Shown: one piece after another, positions 43,233 through 55,376 of the stretch | Position numbering within the stretch: position 1 is the first letter of the stretch | How the letters are laid out: each line of letters opens with the position of its first letter | Assembly: GCF_033115175.1 (NCBI RefSeq) | Contig: NC_084850.1 | Span: 13,609,218-13,673,217, forward strand | Source of the DNA: Lepus europaeus | Taxonomy: Eukaryota > Chordata > Mammalia > Lagomorpha > Leporidae | Direction of reading: 5' to 3' | Length of the DNA: 64,000 nt | Position numbers and translations under genes: made by a program | The notes under the pieces: model-generated | Databases searched by the model: none | What the model was told of the DNA's origin: nothing | What the model saw: only the letters and a program-made list of their open reading frames with translations

Positions 43233-44070
43233 ATCAATTACTAATGTTTCAAATAATAAAGTGTGGCGTGGAACCTGGAATCATACAATGGATGCTCAAA
43301 TCTTAAACCACTTTAAGGGTACATTAAAAAGAAGGACCTAATGCATCAGTGTGTCTACTTTATCTAAATATTCGCCTCATTTTCTTCTTGTATTAGGTTA
43401 GAATAGACATAGATTGTTAAAAAAAACCTGAGAGTGTTACGTTTTCAACAGTAGATCAGTGGCTATTGCACAAAAACAGGGATGAGGCCTTAAGATGCAA
43501 GGTCAGGACATTAGAAGACAACAAATGGGGCCAAATGTCCACTTGTCACAGGGAGAATTTTCTCTCAGACATGTGTTTTTCAGGTTGGCCTTAACAACTC
43601 TCTGGTGATTGTGGGTTTATATCAAATGAAGCTAGATGACTACTTGGCATAAGTGACCTACAAGTTCAAGCACTAGAACTCCAGTTTGGGGAGATGACAT
43701 TTTCTAGCCCTTCATTGGCCTAGAAATCTATGAGACTGCAAAAAAAGAGAAAACAAAAAGTGGCACCACTTGAACAGAAGAGAAGCAATTACACTTGACA
43801 CTTGACCTCATGCAATTAAGAAAAATGACTTTGAGCAGAACAGCTAGTTTTTCACTTTCCCTGGCAGTTCTCAGGTGTCTAATGGCCAGAAGGGGAGAGC
43901 TGTTACTATTTCCATTTCACTGTTGAGTTAAAGGAAATGTTTCCTGAAAAATGAGTCCCACTCCAGTGGTTTTTTTTTTTTTTTCTTTTTTTTTTTTGGC
44001 CTGACAGCACAGCTGGATAATTTTCCTCTTTACATTTCTTGAATTTTATTGGACTTCATTCAAAATCTCA
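43233..44070. other. Interval with no recognised gene; poly-T at 43971-43998
   Basis: No coding frame or named repeat other than the interrupted poly-T tract. Confidence 0.45.
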
Positions 44071-44071
44071 A

Positions 44072-44338
44072 TTTTTTTAATTAAACTTTTATTTAATGAA
44101 TATAAATTTCCAAAGTACAGCTTATGGGTTACAATGGCTTCCCCCTCCCAAAACTTCCCTCCCACCCGCAACCCTCCCCTTTCCCGCTCCCTCTCCCCTT
44201 CCAATCACATCATGATTCATTTTCAATTCTCTTTATATACAGAAGATCAGTTTAGTATATATTAGGTAACGATTTCAACAGTTTGCCGCCATATAGCAAC
44301 ACACAGTGAAAAAAAAATACTGTTGGAGTACTAGTTAT
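44072..44338 (-). mobile_element. Short 5'-truncated L1 3' UTR
   Basis: Only the first module of the long L1 3' UTR, from AATTAAACTTTTATTTAATG to GGAGTACTAGTTATA. It is very close in sequence to 41930-42190. Confidence 0.88.
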
Positions 44339-44454
44339 AAGTTTAGTTTTAAAGCTATAGTATAGTAGTTAATATGCAAAAGCAAAAATGCCAAAGGATA
44401 AGTCAGTCTTTAAATGAGGTAAAGAAGCTTGGGATGAGAGAAAGGTGATTTGGT

Positions 44455-44585
44455 GGGGAATGGGACAACTATTTACTGAATGACTGCACCGGGCCCTGGG
44501 CTAGGCATTCTGCACACACATTCTAATTTTCACTGTAGCCTTAGGAGGCCAGTAAGCCTGACTCCATCTAACACAATCATACACT
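44455..44585 (+). mobile_element. MIR fossil SINE
   Basis: TATTTACTGAATGACTGCACCGGGCCCTGGGCTAGGCATTCTGCACAC and CACTGTAGCCTTAGGAGGC match MIR. Confidence 0.75.
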
Positions 44586-44640
44586 GATTTAATACCATAC
44601 CACACATGTATTGCATTATCATTATCTAATAGAAACTATG

Positions 44641-44962
44641 ATTTTTTAAGTTTATTTTTATTTACCTCAAAGGCAAAGAGACAGAGGGAGGGAGAGAGAA
44701 GGAGAGAGGGAGAGATCTTCCATCCACTGGTTCATATGGCCAAGGGACTGGGCCATCTGAAACAATGAGCCTGGAACTCCTTCCAGGTCTCCCATGTGGG
44801 TGGCAGGGGACCAAGGACTTGGGCCATCTTCTACTGCTTTCCCAGGTGCATTAGCAGGGAGCTGGATCAGTAGTGGAGCAGCTAGGAAACTCACCAGTGC
44901 CCATAAAGGATGCCAGCATCACACGTAGCTGTATAACCTGCTGCACCATGATGCTGGCCCTA
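44641..44962 (-). mobile_element. C-SINE, old copy
   Basis: Tail AAGTTTATTTTTATTTACCTC, (GA)n stretch, head CACCATGATGCTGGCCC ending near 44959. Confidence 0.85.
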
Positions 44963-45079
44963 GAACCAGGATTTACATGCCATATCTTGAGTACAAATCT
45001 TAGTGAGCTCTTAAAAGTGATGGAGTCAGTGTTTTAAATGTTTTAAATACAGTTATTGGAACCAAACCCCTATTCAAGT

Positions 45080-45675
45080 GTTCCTAAAAACATAAGCAAG
45101 ATGTCACTGGGACCAAGCCTCACACCTTTAGGAAAAGGTTTCCTTGTCCTTCCCTGATGGAATTCATAGAATTGAGGGAGTGGTACAGCTGTTCTGCAAG
45201 ATTCTGATCACTGGACTCAAGGAGTCATTTGCTTCTCCAACAGATAGAAACTTTGTTGGCCAGTATTGCCTAAAGAGGATTTGTTTAGGGGAATCCCAAG
45301 TCCAGACAGGGAAGTTCCAATATCTGAGGCAGAACGTAACTACTATCCCAGACTTATTAAACCCCATTTGGCCACCATAAAAGTTCCCTAAAAATCAAGG
45401 TATCTCCAATCATTCACAGGAAGGTCACAAGCACCTAAACTACCAGGAACTTGGACATGAGCTGAAAATGCGCATCTCAGCCCCAGTTTCACTTTATCAG
45501 GACCTTCACCCCTAACTCCTCAGGTAACCTAGGGATTAAATAATAGCTGCTGAGCTTCTTACTCTGCACTTTGCAATAAAAACCTAGTTTCTTCCACCCT
45601 CTCAATGTCAGTGATTGGCTTTCTGCACACTGGGCAAGCAGACCCATGTTTGGGGGTTCTTTAGCAACACTTCCA
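45080..45675 (+). mobile_element. Class I (ERV1) LTR
   Basis: Sense LTR-like segment with AATAAA near 45577 (TTGCAATAAAAACC), U5-like CAATGTCAGTGATTGGC, and a CA end at TTCTTTAGCAACA. A PBS-like site follows directly, which orients it as a 5' LTR. The left boundary is not fixed. Opposed short frames 45144-45380 are shadows. Confidence 0.65.
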
Positions 45676-45678
45676 ACT

Positions 45679-45702
45679 AGTTTGGGGGACTTGTCCTGAA
45701 AT
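45679..45702 (+). promoter_or_regulatory. Degenerate tRNA-Pro-like primer binding site
   Basis: TTTGGGGGACTTGTCCTGAAAT resembles the gammaretroviral proline PBS (TTTGGGGGCTCGTCCGGGAT) with several substitutions, just after the LTR end. Confidence 0.6.
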
Positions 45703-45762
45703 AACAAACACCTAATAGAATAACGATTTTAGTTCTTTATGTGTATGTGGTGAGGGAGGTCC

Positions 45763-46065
45763 GAAAGTGATAGGTGAGGGGGTAGGCACTGTGGCATAGC
45801 AGGTGAAACCACCTCCTGCAGTGCTGGCATCCTATATGGGCACTGGTTTGAGTCCCAGCTGCTCCACTTCCAATCCAGCTCTCTGCTATGGCCTGGGAAA
45901 GCAGTAGAAGATGGCCCAAGTCCTTGGACCCCTGCACCCACGTGGGAGACACGGAGGAAGCTCCTGGCTCTTGGCTTTAGATGGGTGCAGCTCTGGCTGT
46001 TGCTGCTAACTGGGGAGTGAATCAGCGGATAAAAGAACTCTCTCTCTCTTTTTCTCTCTCTCTCT

Positions 46066-46105
<40 letters not shown>

Positions 46106-46167
46106 GTGTAATTTTGACTTTCAAATAAATAAATAAATCTTTTAAAAAAATAAGAAAGTGATAGGTG
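45763..46167 (+). mobile_element. C-SINE with target duplication
   Basis: Head GGGGGTAGGCACTGTGGCATA near 45779; a long (CT)n at about 46039-46101; AAATAAATAAATC tail. Exact 14-bp repeat GAAAGTGATAGGTG (45763-45776, 46154-46167). Confidence 0.94.
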
Positions 46168-46560
46168 GGATAAAGTAGTGAATGAGAACTTGAGAACTAA
46201 AGTTTGAAGGCCAGTACTCAAGGAAAGGCATTTCCAATTATATGGAGATCATCCAAAGGCAAAGAGCAGAGATATGTGTCTGGCTGTGAAAATGAAACAC
46301 CTTACATCTGAGTTCAAATGGAAATTTCGCAAGCACTGACAAAGTGCTCCTGAGCAATTGTAGTTCTTTTGCTTCTAATTTGAGAACCAGAAAATATTAT
46401 TGAAGCACAAAGGGCAAGGGGTAGATTTGAGAAGGAAAAGGAGCCAGTAGTGAGGCCAGATTAGGAACATTAGAAAGTGCCCTGTTCCTTGCAATGCGCA
46501 GACAATAAATTATAAGGAAAACTCACTCTGTATGCTTGATAACAATGATGATGATGATCA
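46168..46560. other. Interval with no recognised gene
   Basis: No coding signal or named repeat. Confidence 0.45.
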
Positions 46561-46562
46561 TA

Positions 46563-46870
46563 GGGGCCAGGGTATGAATAGTGGGTAAAGCCAAATCTGT
46601 GATGCCAGCATCTCTAATGGGCACCTGTTTGGGTCCTGGATGCTCCATTTCCCATCAAGCTCCCTGCTAATGTGCTTGGAAAAGCAGCAGAAGATGGCCC
46701 AAGTACTTGGGCCCCTGCGCCCAAGTGGGAGACCTAGAAGAAGCTCCTGGCTCCTGGCTTCATTGTGGCCATCTGGGGAGTAAACAAACGGATGGAAGAC
46801 CTGTATGTTTGTGTGTGGCGGGGTGTTCTCCTCTCTCTGTAATCTTTCAAATAAATAAATTTTCTTTAAA
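46563..46870 (+). mobile_element. C-SINE, diverged
   Basis: Head GGGGCCAGGGTATGAATAGTGGG; tail TAATCTTTCAAATAAATAAA. Confidence 0.88.
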
Positions 46871-47430
46871 GAAAGATAAGCATAAAGAAAAAAGAACTTT
46901 GAATGATTGCCTAGATAAAAAATCTGAGAGAATTGTTTGGCTATGTGAGTTATATGAAGAATTGTGTGCAAGGGAACCCTTGCAGCAACCGTAGCTACAG
47001 ATGGCAAGGCAAGGGAGGAGTGATTAAGAAGCAGTGATTCAGCGTATGCCAGTTGAGCAGGAAGGTTGTCCCGCTAGGACACCATGGTCACATCCTTCAG
47101 AGTGTAAGTTATCTCCAGTTAAACCTGAACCATCTGGGGTGCTTTCTTACTGCAGCACTTTCTCCACTGCGAAGGAATGGGACATGGGCATAGTTAAGGC
47201 TACAAGTAGAGCAGTTAAAATGATAAAGGTTTCCATGGCTAAAGTATCAGGATTCAAGCTGAGCTTTGATGTCTCAGCTCTCAAACAGCAGGAACAGCTG
47301 GAGAAAGCAAATGGAAATTACAGAAGCCTTGTTGAGCTACAAATAAGCAGGCTCCCAACGACCTGAGGAGAGAATGTAAGGTAAGTAAACCACAAAATTT
47401 AGTGAGCTACCTTGTCTTTATTATCAGAAA
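46871..47430. other. Unassigned sequence with a 110-codon plus-strand frame
   Basis: 47034-47366 is open and less AT-rich, but lacks a convincing start, any domain and coding-like composition. It could be an old pseudogene piece or chance; not called as a gene. Confidence 0.35.
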
Positions 47431-47439
47431 TAGAAACAG

Positions 47440-47595
47440 ATTGTATTACATGGGGTTTTGCATCTCTGGGTCTTGGTTTCAGTATCAGTAGAATTATAAT
47501 AACACCTTTCCTATATAGGATTATTATCAGACACAAATGAAAGTGTGTTAATGTCCTCTAAAATTAAAAAGCATGTGTTAACTTGCTAATGAAAA
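47440..47595 (-). mobile_element. MIR fossil SINE
   Basis: CATCTCTGGGTCTTGGTTTCAGTATCAGTAGAATTATAATAACACC is the reversed MIR core. Confidence 0.65.
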
Positions 47596-47744
47596 CTTGC
47601 TAATGATTCTTATGCTTTTGTTTTATTGATTTCTTCTCATTATGGGTACCATTCCCTTTTGTTTTTTGTGTAGTAATATTTACACAAGAGCTAAAATTAA
47701 TTGGATAATTTCTTTAAAATTTTGGATCCCCATATGTTCAGTAA

Positions 47745-48112
47745 GGAAATGGTTAAATTTTTTAAAAGATATACTTGTTTATTTGAAAGGCAGAGTTTCA
47801 GAGAGCTAGAGGAAGAGACAGAGAGAAAAAAGAGAGTCAGTTTTCCATCCACTGGTTTACTCCCCAAATGGCTGCAAGGGCCAGATCTGGACTGATCTGA
47901 AGCCAGGAGCCAGGAATTTCTTCTGGATCTCCCCTGTGGGTGCAGGGGCCCAAACAATTGGGCTAGCCTCCCCTACATTCCTAGGCCATAGCAAAGAGAT
48001 GGATTGGAAGTGGAGCAGCCAGGATTGGAACCAGCACCCATATGGGATGCCAGCACTGCAGGTGGAGGCTTTACCTGCTACGCCACAGCACCGGCCATGG
48101 AATTGGTTAAAC
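47745..48112 (-). mobile_element. C-SINE with target duplication
   Basis: Inverted SINE from about 47762 to 48098 (head CTACGCCACAGCACCGGCC). Flanks GAAATGGTTAAA / GAATTGGTTAAA. Confidence 0.9.
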
Positions 48113-48470
48113 CTGTAGTTGGTATATCACTCAGTAAAATTTCTGTCCTTGAATGCTGACTGAGAACAAGGGAAGAGCTCAACCACAGAGAAGGAATTGC
48201 AATACACAGTAGGTGATCCAGTTATTGACTGAGGAAATGAGAAAAATTGGTGAGAGAACCCAAGATGCCCATGAAGGGATCTAAACCCATGAAGATATCA
48301 AAGCCATGAAGGTTTCAAAGTTCATAATGGAGTGAAGAAGGGCATTCTAAGCACCAAATGTGTATGTGTGTCTGTTGTATGTGTATATTGTATATGTGTG
48401 AAGGTACATCAAAAGTTCATAGAAAATGGAAGAATATTTGAAACCCACACAGTTTCTCAATAATATGCAT

Positions 48471-48860
48471 TTCCCATAAGCTTTTTCTTTTTTTTTTAAA
48501 GTATTAGTTTCCCTTTTTTCTTTTTTTCTTTTTTTTAGATTTATTTTATTCATTTGAAAGAGTTACAGAGAGAGGTAGAGACAGAGAGAGGTCTTTCCTC
48601 TGCTGGTTCACTCCCCAGATGGCCTCAATGGCTGGAGCTGCACCGCGCCAATCAGAAGCCAGGAGCCAGGAGCTTCCTCCGGGTCTCCCACGCGAGTGCT
48701 GGGGCCCAAGAACTTGGGCCATCTCTTACTGCTATCCCAGGCCATAGCAGAGAGCTTGATCGGAAGAGAAGTAGCCGGGACTAGATATGGGATGCCGGTG
48801 CTTCAGGCCAGGGCTTTAACCCGCTGCGCCACAGCGCCAGCCCCTTCCATAAGCTTTTTC
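48471..48860 (-). mobile_element. C-SINE with target duplication and long T-rich tail
   Basis: Head GCGCCACAGCGCCAGCCCC ending at 48843, tail of mixed T runs at 48488-48540. Flanks TTCCCATAAGCTTTTTC (48471-48487) and TTCCATAAGCTTTTTC (48845-48860). Confidence 0.92.
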
Positions 48861-49445
48861 AAAACTCTATGTGTGTGCGCACGTGCATACATGCTTGTGT
48901 ATGAAATCCTATTCAGGAATCTGCATATCAATCTGTTCTATATAAAGAAAGAAAAATCTGTGAAGGAGAATAGGTAAAAGAACATTTGACATTTTCATAC
49001 ATCAGTACAGAAGGGTCAATAAATTTGGAATCATTCATCAGCTCACAACTGAGCCCAGGGTCAGGAGAGCTAAAAAAAGGTCTATATCAGTCATTCAATG
49101 TGTTAGGCTCAGAAAATGTTGCACAGTATAATTATACTAAAAATCAGGGAAGTCTTTCCCAACTTCTCATTCTCACCCAAACAGATTGCCCTGTAATCTT
49201 TCATTACACTCATTACTATTATTTCATACTGTATTCATTTAATATCTGTCCTCTTCTCTCATTAACTTCTAAGTTTCTTAAAAGTAGTTATTGGGTTTGC
49301 TAAATGAATGGGCTGATTAAAATATAAAACATCAGGCAATGGACAAGAGATGTCTCCTTTGAATTGACACTTCACAGGTGAATGCATAGTCCACTAGAAA
49401 ATAATCTGGAATCTAACAACATTTAAAATGAAAATATACCATCCG
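48861..49445. other. Interval with no recognised gene
   Basis: No coding frame with a motif; the 105-codon frame 48986-49303 is AT-driven chance. Confidence 0.45.
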
Positions 49446-49449
49446 CAAG

Positions 49450-49885
49450 TATTGTGGTTTGAGTGGGATCTGGCTACCCAAACTCATGCAGATGTTTAAT
49501 CCCAAAGTTTTATATTGATGGGTAATGAATCAAGGTTGGATACTATTTCTAATAATGACATATGTAAGGTGGATCTAAGTGTATTGCAGGGAGGGTCTTT
49601 AGGACATTGGGACATGCCCTTGAAATGTAGCTCTACTGAGAAGACTGATTATATAATCAGGGCATATTCCCTGAGCCTGTCTCTCTCTGTGCTTCCTGGC
49701 TAGCCACGTGATCTTCCCTCTGCAAATGTTCATTGTCAGACTCCTTCAGATGCCAATCTAGTGGGGCAACCTGATCTTGTACTGTAAACTTTCAAAATTG
49801 TAAGCTGACATAATCTTTGTGCCTTTCTAGGGAGTTCTTCCTGGGTATTTTTAGCTAATGTAATGCAAATCTGGCTAATACAAGT
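49450..49885 (+). mobile_element. MLT1-type MaLR LTR
   Basis: ATTGTGGTTTGAGTGGGATC ... TAATGACATATGTAAGGTGG ... CTTTCAAAATTGTAAGCTGACATAATC ... GGCTAATACAA follows LTR order from TG-like start to ACAA end. Confidence 0.78.
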
Positions 49886-50149
49886 GCTAATTACTTGAAT
49901 TGTAAGCATAGCCATGGGTCATACTGTTTATCTGTCCAGAGTTTCCTAAACTTTTCTAAAGAATGACTAAAGGTACTTATCAAATGTACATATTGCCAGG
50001 ACCTGAATCAGTTGAATCACAATCTTAAGATGAAGGAGCTATAGAGCTAAGTATTTATTAATCACTTCAAAAATATTCCTAGCTACAAGATTTGTACAAG
50101 CCTGATCTATACTGCGCACCTCTATGTTTGGTTCATGAACATTCTGTGA

Positions 50150-50228
50150 GATTTACCAGAGGCACTTGTGAAGTATATAGTTTTCTAGAATGGACCTAAT
50201 GCAGACTAAATGAGAATCTCTGGTCAAG
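50150..50228 (+). mobile_element. MER5-like DNA transposon fossil
   Basis: GAGATTTACCAGAGGCACTTGTGAAG ... TAGAATGGACCTAATGCAGACTAAATGAGAATCTCTGG resembles the MER5A end. By resemblance. Confidence 0.45.
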
Positions 50229-50594
50229 TATGTACATGAAATCTACATATTTTTAAAGAGAATCTTCCCCTACTGAAATGTAATAGATATAGGTCTAAAC
50301 TTGAAGTTGGAAAATTTTTCCTCAAAGGGACATTTAATAAATATTTCCTTCTTTGCAAGCCATAGCATTTAGGTTAACTAATCAAGTCTGCTATTATAAT
50401 GTAAATCAACAATAGACAAAACTTAATTAATAAGTGTGGCTGTGTTCCCATATAAACATATTTATAAAATCATCCCCAAGGCTATATTTAGCAAATGGGC
50501 CATATCTTGCTGACCCCTGATCTAAGCTATATCAAACCTATTTCATTGATGATAATTTTATTTTTTTTTATTCTAAGACAACTTCAAATTTAAG
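50229..50594. other. Interval with no recognised gene
   Basis: AT-rich, no coding frame. Confidence 0.45.
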
Positions 50595-50909
50595 ATATAC
50601 CATCTGGGGCTGGCATTGTGGTGTAGTAGGTTAAGCTGCAGCCTGCAATGCTGGCATCTCATATGGGCAACAGTATGAATCCCAGATGCTCCACATCCAA
50701 TTCAGCTCCCTGCTAATGTGCCTGGGAAAGCAGAGAGAATGGCCTAAGTGCTCGGGCCCCTGCAACCACACAGGAGAACTGGAAGAAGCATCTGGCTCCT
50801 GGCTTTGGCCTGACTCCCTGCCATTTGGGAGTGAACCAGCAGATGGAAGATACCTCTCTCTCTCTGATTTTCAAATTAATAAATAAATCTTTATAAAATA
50901 TATACCACC
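50595..50909 (+). mobile_element. C-SINE with target duplication
   Basis: Head GGGGCTGGCATTGTGGTGTA; tail AATTAATAAATAAATC. Flanks ATATACCATCT/ATATACCACCT (50595-50605, 50899-50909). Confidence 0.9.
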
Positions 50910-51327
50910 TAATTTTAAAGCAGTCCTTAGGGAGTGTTATGAAATACATAAATATATTCATTGATGAAATACATCTTGAATTTTTTACCACAACACTTAA
51001 GATTCTCAAATTATCTTGCATAGCCATACTACTCTGAATCCACATATTCTTTCACTTTATACCCTGGAACTCACTGTTTATCATGAGCAATATCTGCTTT
51101 ATTCTAATTCTTCTCTTTGAATGTTACACTTACAGTGTAAGTCAAATTTTACAGAACTCTTATTTATCTTTATTTCTGTAAGTAAAAATTATTTTCTCCC
51201 TCATACTGTTCATATTAATGGGCTCCAAGATTATCTTAGGTGTCTTCCCCAATGACATTTTTAAACCATTTGTCTCTCAAAATCCCCAGCTCCTGTACAT
51301 TGCAAGACATCCAATTATGTCATCCAG
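50910..51327. other. Interval with no recognised gene
   Basis: AT-rich, no coding frame or named repeat. Confidence 0.45.
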
Positions 51328-51607
51328 GGCAAGTGTTTAGCCTAGTGGTTAAGACATCAGTTAAGAATACCACATTCCTTATTAGAGTGCCTTGGTTCAA
51401 TTCCCTGCTCTGGATCCTCACACTAGCTTCCTACTAACGCTAAACTCTGGGAGCCAGCAGTGATGGCTCAAGTAACTGTTCCTGGCATCAATGTGCAAGA
51501 CCTGGACTGAGTTCTCAGCTCCTGACTTCAGCCTGGACATTGCAAGCATTTGGGTAGTAAACCAACAGATGGGAGCACTCTCGCTCTCTCTCTCTTTCTC
51601 TCTCTCT

Positions 51608-51610
<3 letters not shown>
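51328..51610 (+). mobile_element. C-SINE, old subfamily
   Basis: Head GGGCAAGTGTTTAGCCTAGTGGTTAAGACATC keeps a tRNA-like A/B-box form; (CT)n at the 3' end. Confidence 0.8.
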
Positions 51611-51656
<46 letters not shown>

Positions 51657-51755
51657 TTCTCATATATATTCCTCTCATATATATTATATATTATAAATAT
51701 ATACTTATAATATATATTTATATATATTTCTCTCATATATATATGTGCCTCTTAA
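51611..51755. repeat. (TA)n microsatellite array
   Basis: A pure TA run (about 51611-51655) followed by interrupted TATATT units. It grew at the 3' end of the SINE, a common microsatellite birthplace. Frames over it are artefacts. Confidence 0.93.
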
Positions 51756-52089
51756 ATAAACTTTAAAATGTACACTACCATAATATAATCTTTGTGGTAA
51801 CCATAAAGGACTCCCCATTCTTTCTTAACATTTATTGAAAAATTTCACCCCTAAAAATTTGTATCCTTGTCAGAATTTTTACTGATTTCAGCATTCATGT
51901 CTTAGATAATTCCTCAAAAAATCTGGTACATCTGTTCTGATTTCTTCAATTCAAATGACCTTGTTGTCCATCTAACCTCTGTGATATAGGTGCACATGGC
52001 AATTACTTAAATGTTATTACCTGAAATTTACCTTTTTCAAAATATCAGTTGTATGTGTCGTTATCTGCTACTTAGTTTTCTCACTTCCT

Positions 52090-52620
52090 GTCATGCTTCA
52101 AAAACAAGTCTTCAACCACATTGAGACAAGCAATTCATTAACTGGCTTTATTCATTGCCCATCATTACCATCTCTCCCCAGCATTCAACTTCAAATCTTT
52201 GGGCACATTTGTTTTCACTCTATTACCCATTCCAACCAGTCCTGTGCAATTACTGCCCCCTCTCCCTGGAACTGCCTTCCTCCAGAGAGTCACATGGCTT
52301 GTTCACTGCATTCAGTCCTGGCATCATCCAGGTCTCTGCTCAAATGCTGTATTTTCAGAAAGGCTTTTCCTAATCTTCTTAACATTAAATATGGCCCCCA
52401 CACTGCCTCTCCTCTTTACTGCTTTACTTTTTCTACATAGCATTTAAAATGATCCAATATTTTATTTATTTATTTATTTACTTACTTACTTACTTACTGT
52501 CAGCCCTCAAAGAATATAAACTTCATGAAGGCAAAGTTTTCACTTACCTTGTTTGCTATTATGCCTCCAGTTTTAGGCATCCAATAGCTATTAGATAAAT
52601 GTTCATTTAATGAATTGTAA
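52090..52620 (+). mobile_element. L2 LINE 3' end
   Basis: CCCCTCTCCCTGGAACTGCC, GGTCTCTGCTCAAATGCTG, AGAAAGGCTTTTCCTAATC and AACTTCATGAAGGCAAAGTTTTCACTTACCTTGTTTGC ... ATAAATGTTCATTTAATGAATTG are in exact L2 order. The three overlapping frames are shadows of this repeat. Confidence 0.85.
52461..52498. repeat. (TTTA)n(CTTA)n compound microsatellite
   Basis: About five TTTA units pass into about five CTTA units inside the L2 copy. Confidence 0.9.
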
Positions 52621-52707
52621 AAAGCTTCAAAATGTTGCAAATATATCTTATAATTGGTAAAAATATGATATCACACAATGATTTAACTTTATAATAAAAT
52701 GATAGGA

Positions 52708-53070
52708 TTTTTAAAATATTTATTTTATTTATTTGAAAGACAGAGTTACAGAGAGATGTAGAGACAGAGAGAGAGGTCTACCCTCCGCTGGTTCACTCCC
52801 CAGATGGCTGCAATGACAGGAGCTGTGCTGATCTGAAGCCAAGACCCAGGAGCTTCTTCCAGGTCTCCCACACCAGTGCAGGGGCCCAAGGACTTGAGCC
52901 ATCTTCTATTGCTTTCCCAGGCCATAGCAGAGTGCTGGATTGGAAGTAGAGCAGCTGGGGCTCAAACTGGCACCCATATGGGATGCTGGCACTGCAGGCA
53001 GCAGCTTTATCCACTATGCTACAGCACTGTCCCCCTCTCTGCCTTTCAAATAAATGGAAAGAAATATATT
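52708..53070 (-). mobile_element. C-SINE, followed by a sense SINE tail scrap
   Basis: Inverted SINE to about 53034 (head CTACAGCACTGTCCCC). It is followed at once by CTCTCTGCCTTTCAAATAAATGG, the 3' end of a sense C-SINE, suggesting insertion into an older SINE. Confidence 0.85.
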
Positions 53071-55027
53071 TTTCTTTTTAAAATGAATATTGTATCTGCC
53101 TCAAAAGAACTTACAGCCCAATGAAAACAGATGAACCTACAGATTGTATTAAGTCAAATGAAGGAAGAAAACAGTGCAGTGATTAGGCCAACAAGTACAG
53201 GGCAAATAGTTTCTATTGATGAACAGAGAAGTGCTCCTAAAAGAGGTAACACCCAAACTAGTATCAGAAGGATGAGAGGAGCTAACTATTCAAAAAGCAA
53301 AGGTGAGAATATTCTATGTAATAGACACAATATGAACAAATACCCCAAGGTAGAAAGAGATTAGTATAATATAGGAATGGAAAAAACTGGTCACTATCCA
53401 AATAGATAATGGGTGATCAGTCTAAAATGAGGCTGAAGAGCAGAACAGTAACCCAATTAGTGCAAGTACATAAAAGCCAGCAAGTAGAGGTTGGATGATA
53501 TTGAAAGCTTTTATACACGAGCAATTATTTGGAACAGGAGAATGAAACAGAGAGAAGAAAGTTTTAAAGAAGGAAGATATTTTATATTAAAATTATGTTT
53601 AAGTTGTTCAAGCCAGGAATAGGAAAGTGGTTTAGGGTAATGGTGGTAAAAAGAAAAATTATGTTTCTCACCTTGGAGACTGGCATGCTATCTTCTTCCG
53701 GGAGGGAGAATGTATGCCCAACTCAGCTCTGCATTTTCACTCCCTGCTGGGCATATTCTATCCAAATTATTTTTTCATAATGTGGAATACCTGGTGCATG
53801 GAAGACACTCATTAAATCTTCAAGTAAATGAGTAAGTCTGCTATCTGCTATTCACAATAGAATATTCCTTTTGCTGTCCTAGACTTTTTTATATACTTCA
53901 AGGTACACTGCCAATTTTTATATTCTACAATATGGTATATATGGCCACATCCTTTTTCTCAACGTCCCTTCAAGATCTTACAGGCGTAAATGACATATTT
54001 TTAGTATATTTGGATTCTTTTCTCCTATAGCAGTCTTCCTTTTCATCGATCATTTTTGTAGTCCTCGTCGAGTTTTTCTTCAGCTCTTTTATATCTTGCT
54101 AGAGATGTGATAACACTATGCTCCTGGTGTGAACACAGAGCAATCCTATATGTTGGTTGAATGTTGCTTTCTGTTTTATTATAACATATTTTCTAATAAA
54201 ACCTAATATTTTCTAGAGTTATTTTGGTCCTAGTGAGCAGGTCCCAAAGGCCTACACATCTTTTGAAAGTAAAAATGTGATAACTCATAGCTTGAAATAA
54301 AGTAGTATGAATAGGGTTCCTTACCCTTCTCCATGGTGAAGCTTATCTACGATTTTCTTGCCTTTTATGCAGACTCATGTAATTTTCTTAGATTTTGTCC
54401 CTAGCAATTTGACATCTCACTGTCTCCAGAAAACCTTAGTGCCAATTACATTCTTCCATTCAAATCACTTATTAAAACTGTCCGATTACACTGACCTTTG
54501 AGAGAGTTCTCCATTTATAGTTTCTGTCCACAGCAATTTTTCTCGACATTTTGTTTCTTGTCTTTAAGGAAATTCTTCATTCATGACAAAAAGAGTCTTC
54601 CCACCTTCATGGTAACTTTGAAGATTATGTAATCATACATTGAAAACGAAAATAACATATCTGCTCGTTCTATTTTATTCATGCTATTAGTTATCCAGAA
54701 AGATCTGCAGCTGATGAGCTGAACATGACTGCCATTACAGAAGCACAGTCCCTTGTAATGAATATGTTATGTCTTCATGAATAATGCAGTTATGCTACAT
54801 ATCTATCTTCCACTAAATTGCCTGATATACTGGTGGAATCTGTCAGTCTTTAGCTTTACAGGCTCCAATAAAATTCTTCTCGTGGATGCCAAATATAATT
54901 CTTGCAGCATTTTTAATGACTATTTATACTTTGGGCTAATGGCTCCATGGTTCTATCCTTAGGCGTTTGTAAAATTTCTATGCATTTTCACTAATTTGTC
55001 AAATAAATCTATAATATCTTATCATTT
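53071..55027. other. Long interval with no recognised gene
   Basis: AT-rich; short frames (53131-53364, 53595-53780, 54777-54962) carry no domain. Confidence 0.45.
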
Positions 55028-55376
55028 TGGGGCTGCTGCTGTGGTGCAGCAGGTTAAAGCCCTGGCCTGAAGTGCCGGCATCCCATATGGGCACCAGTTC
55101 TAGTCCCGGCTGATCCTCTTGTGATCCAGCTCTCTGCTGTGGTCTGGGATAGCAGTAGAAGATGGCCCAAGTCCTTGGGCCCCTGTACCCACTTGGGAGG
55201 CCTGGAGGAAGATCCTGGTTCCTGGCTTCGGATCAGCACAGCTTCGGTCATTGCAGCCATCTGGGGAGTGAACCAGCGGAGGGTAGACTTGTAGAGTGAA
55301 CTTGTAGATGGAAGATCTGTTTGTGAGTATGTGTGTGTGTGTGTGTGTGTTTCTGTCTCTGTCTCTCTGCCTTTCT
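55028..55376 (+). mobile_element. C-SINE (left arm of inverted pair)
   Basis: Head GGGGCTGCTGCTGTGGTGCAG; (GT)n and CT-rich 3' end at about 55325-55370. Confidence 0.9.

Noticed and set aside
47034..47366. 110-codon plus-strand frame
   Set aside because: No convincing start, domain or conserved composition; left as unassigned sequence.
52093..52447. Three overlapping plus-strand frames of 72-115 codons
   Set aside because: All map onto an L2 LINE 3' end, which is noncoding at this position.
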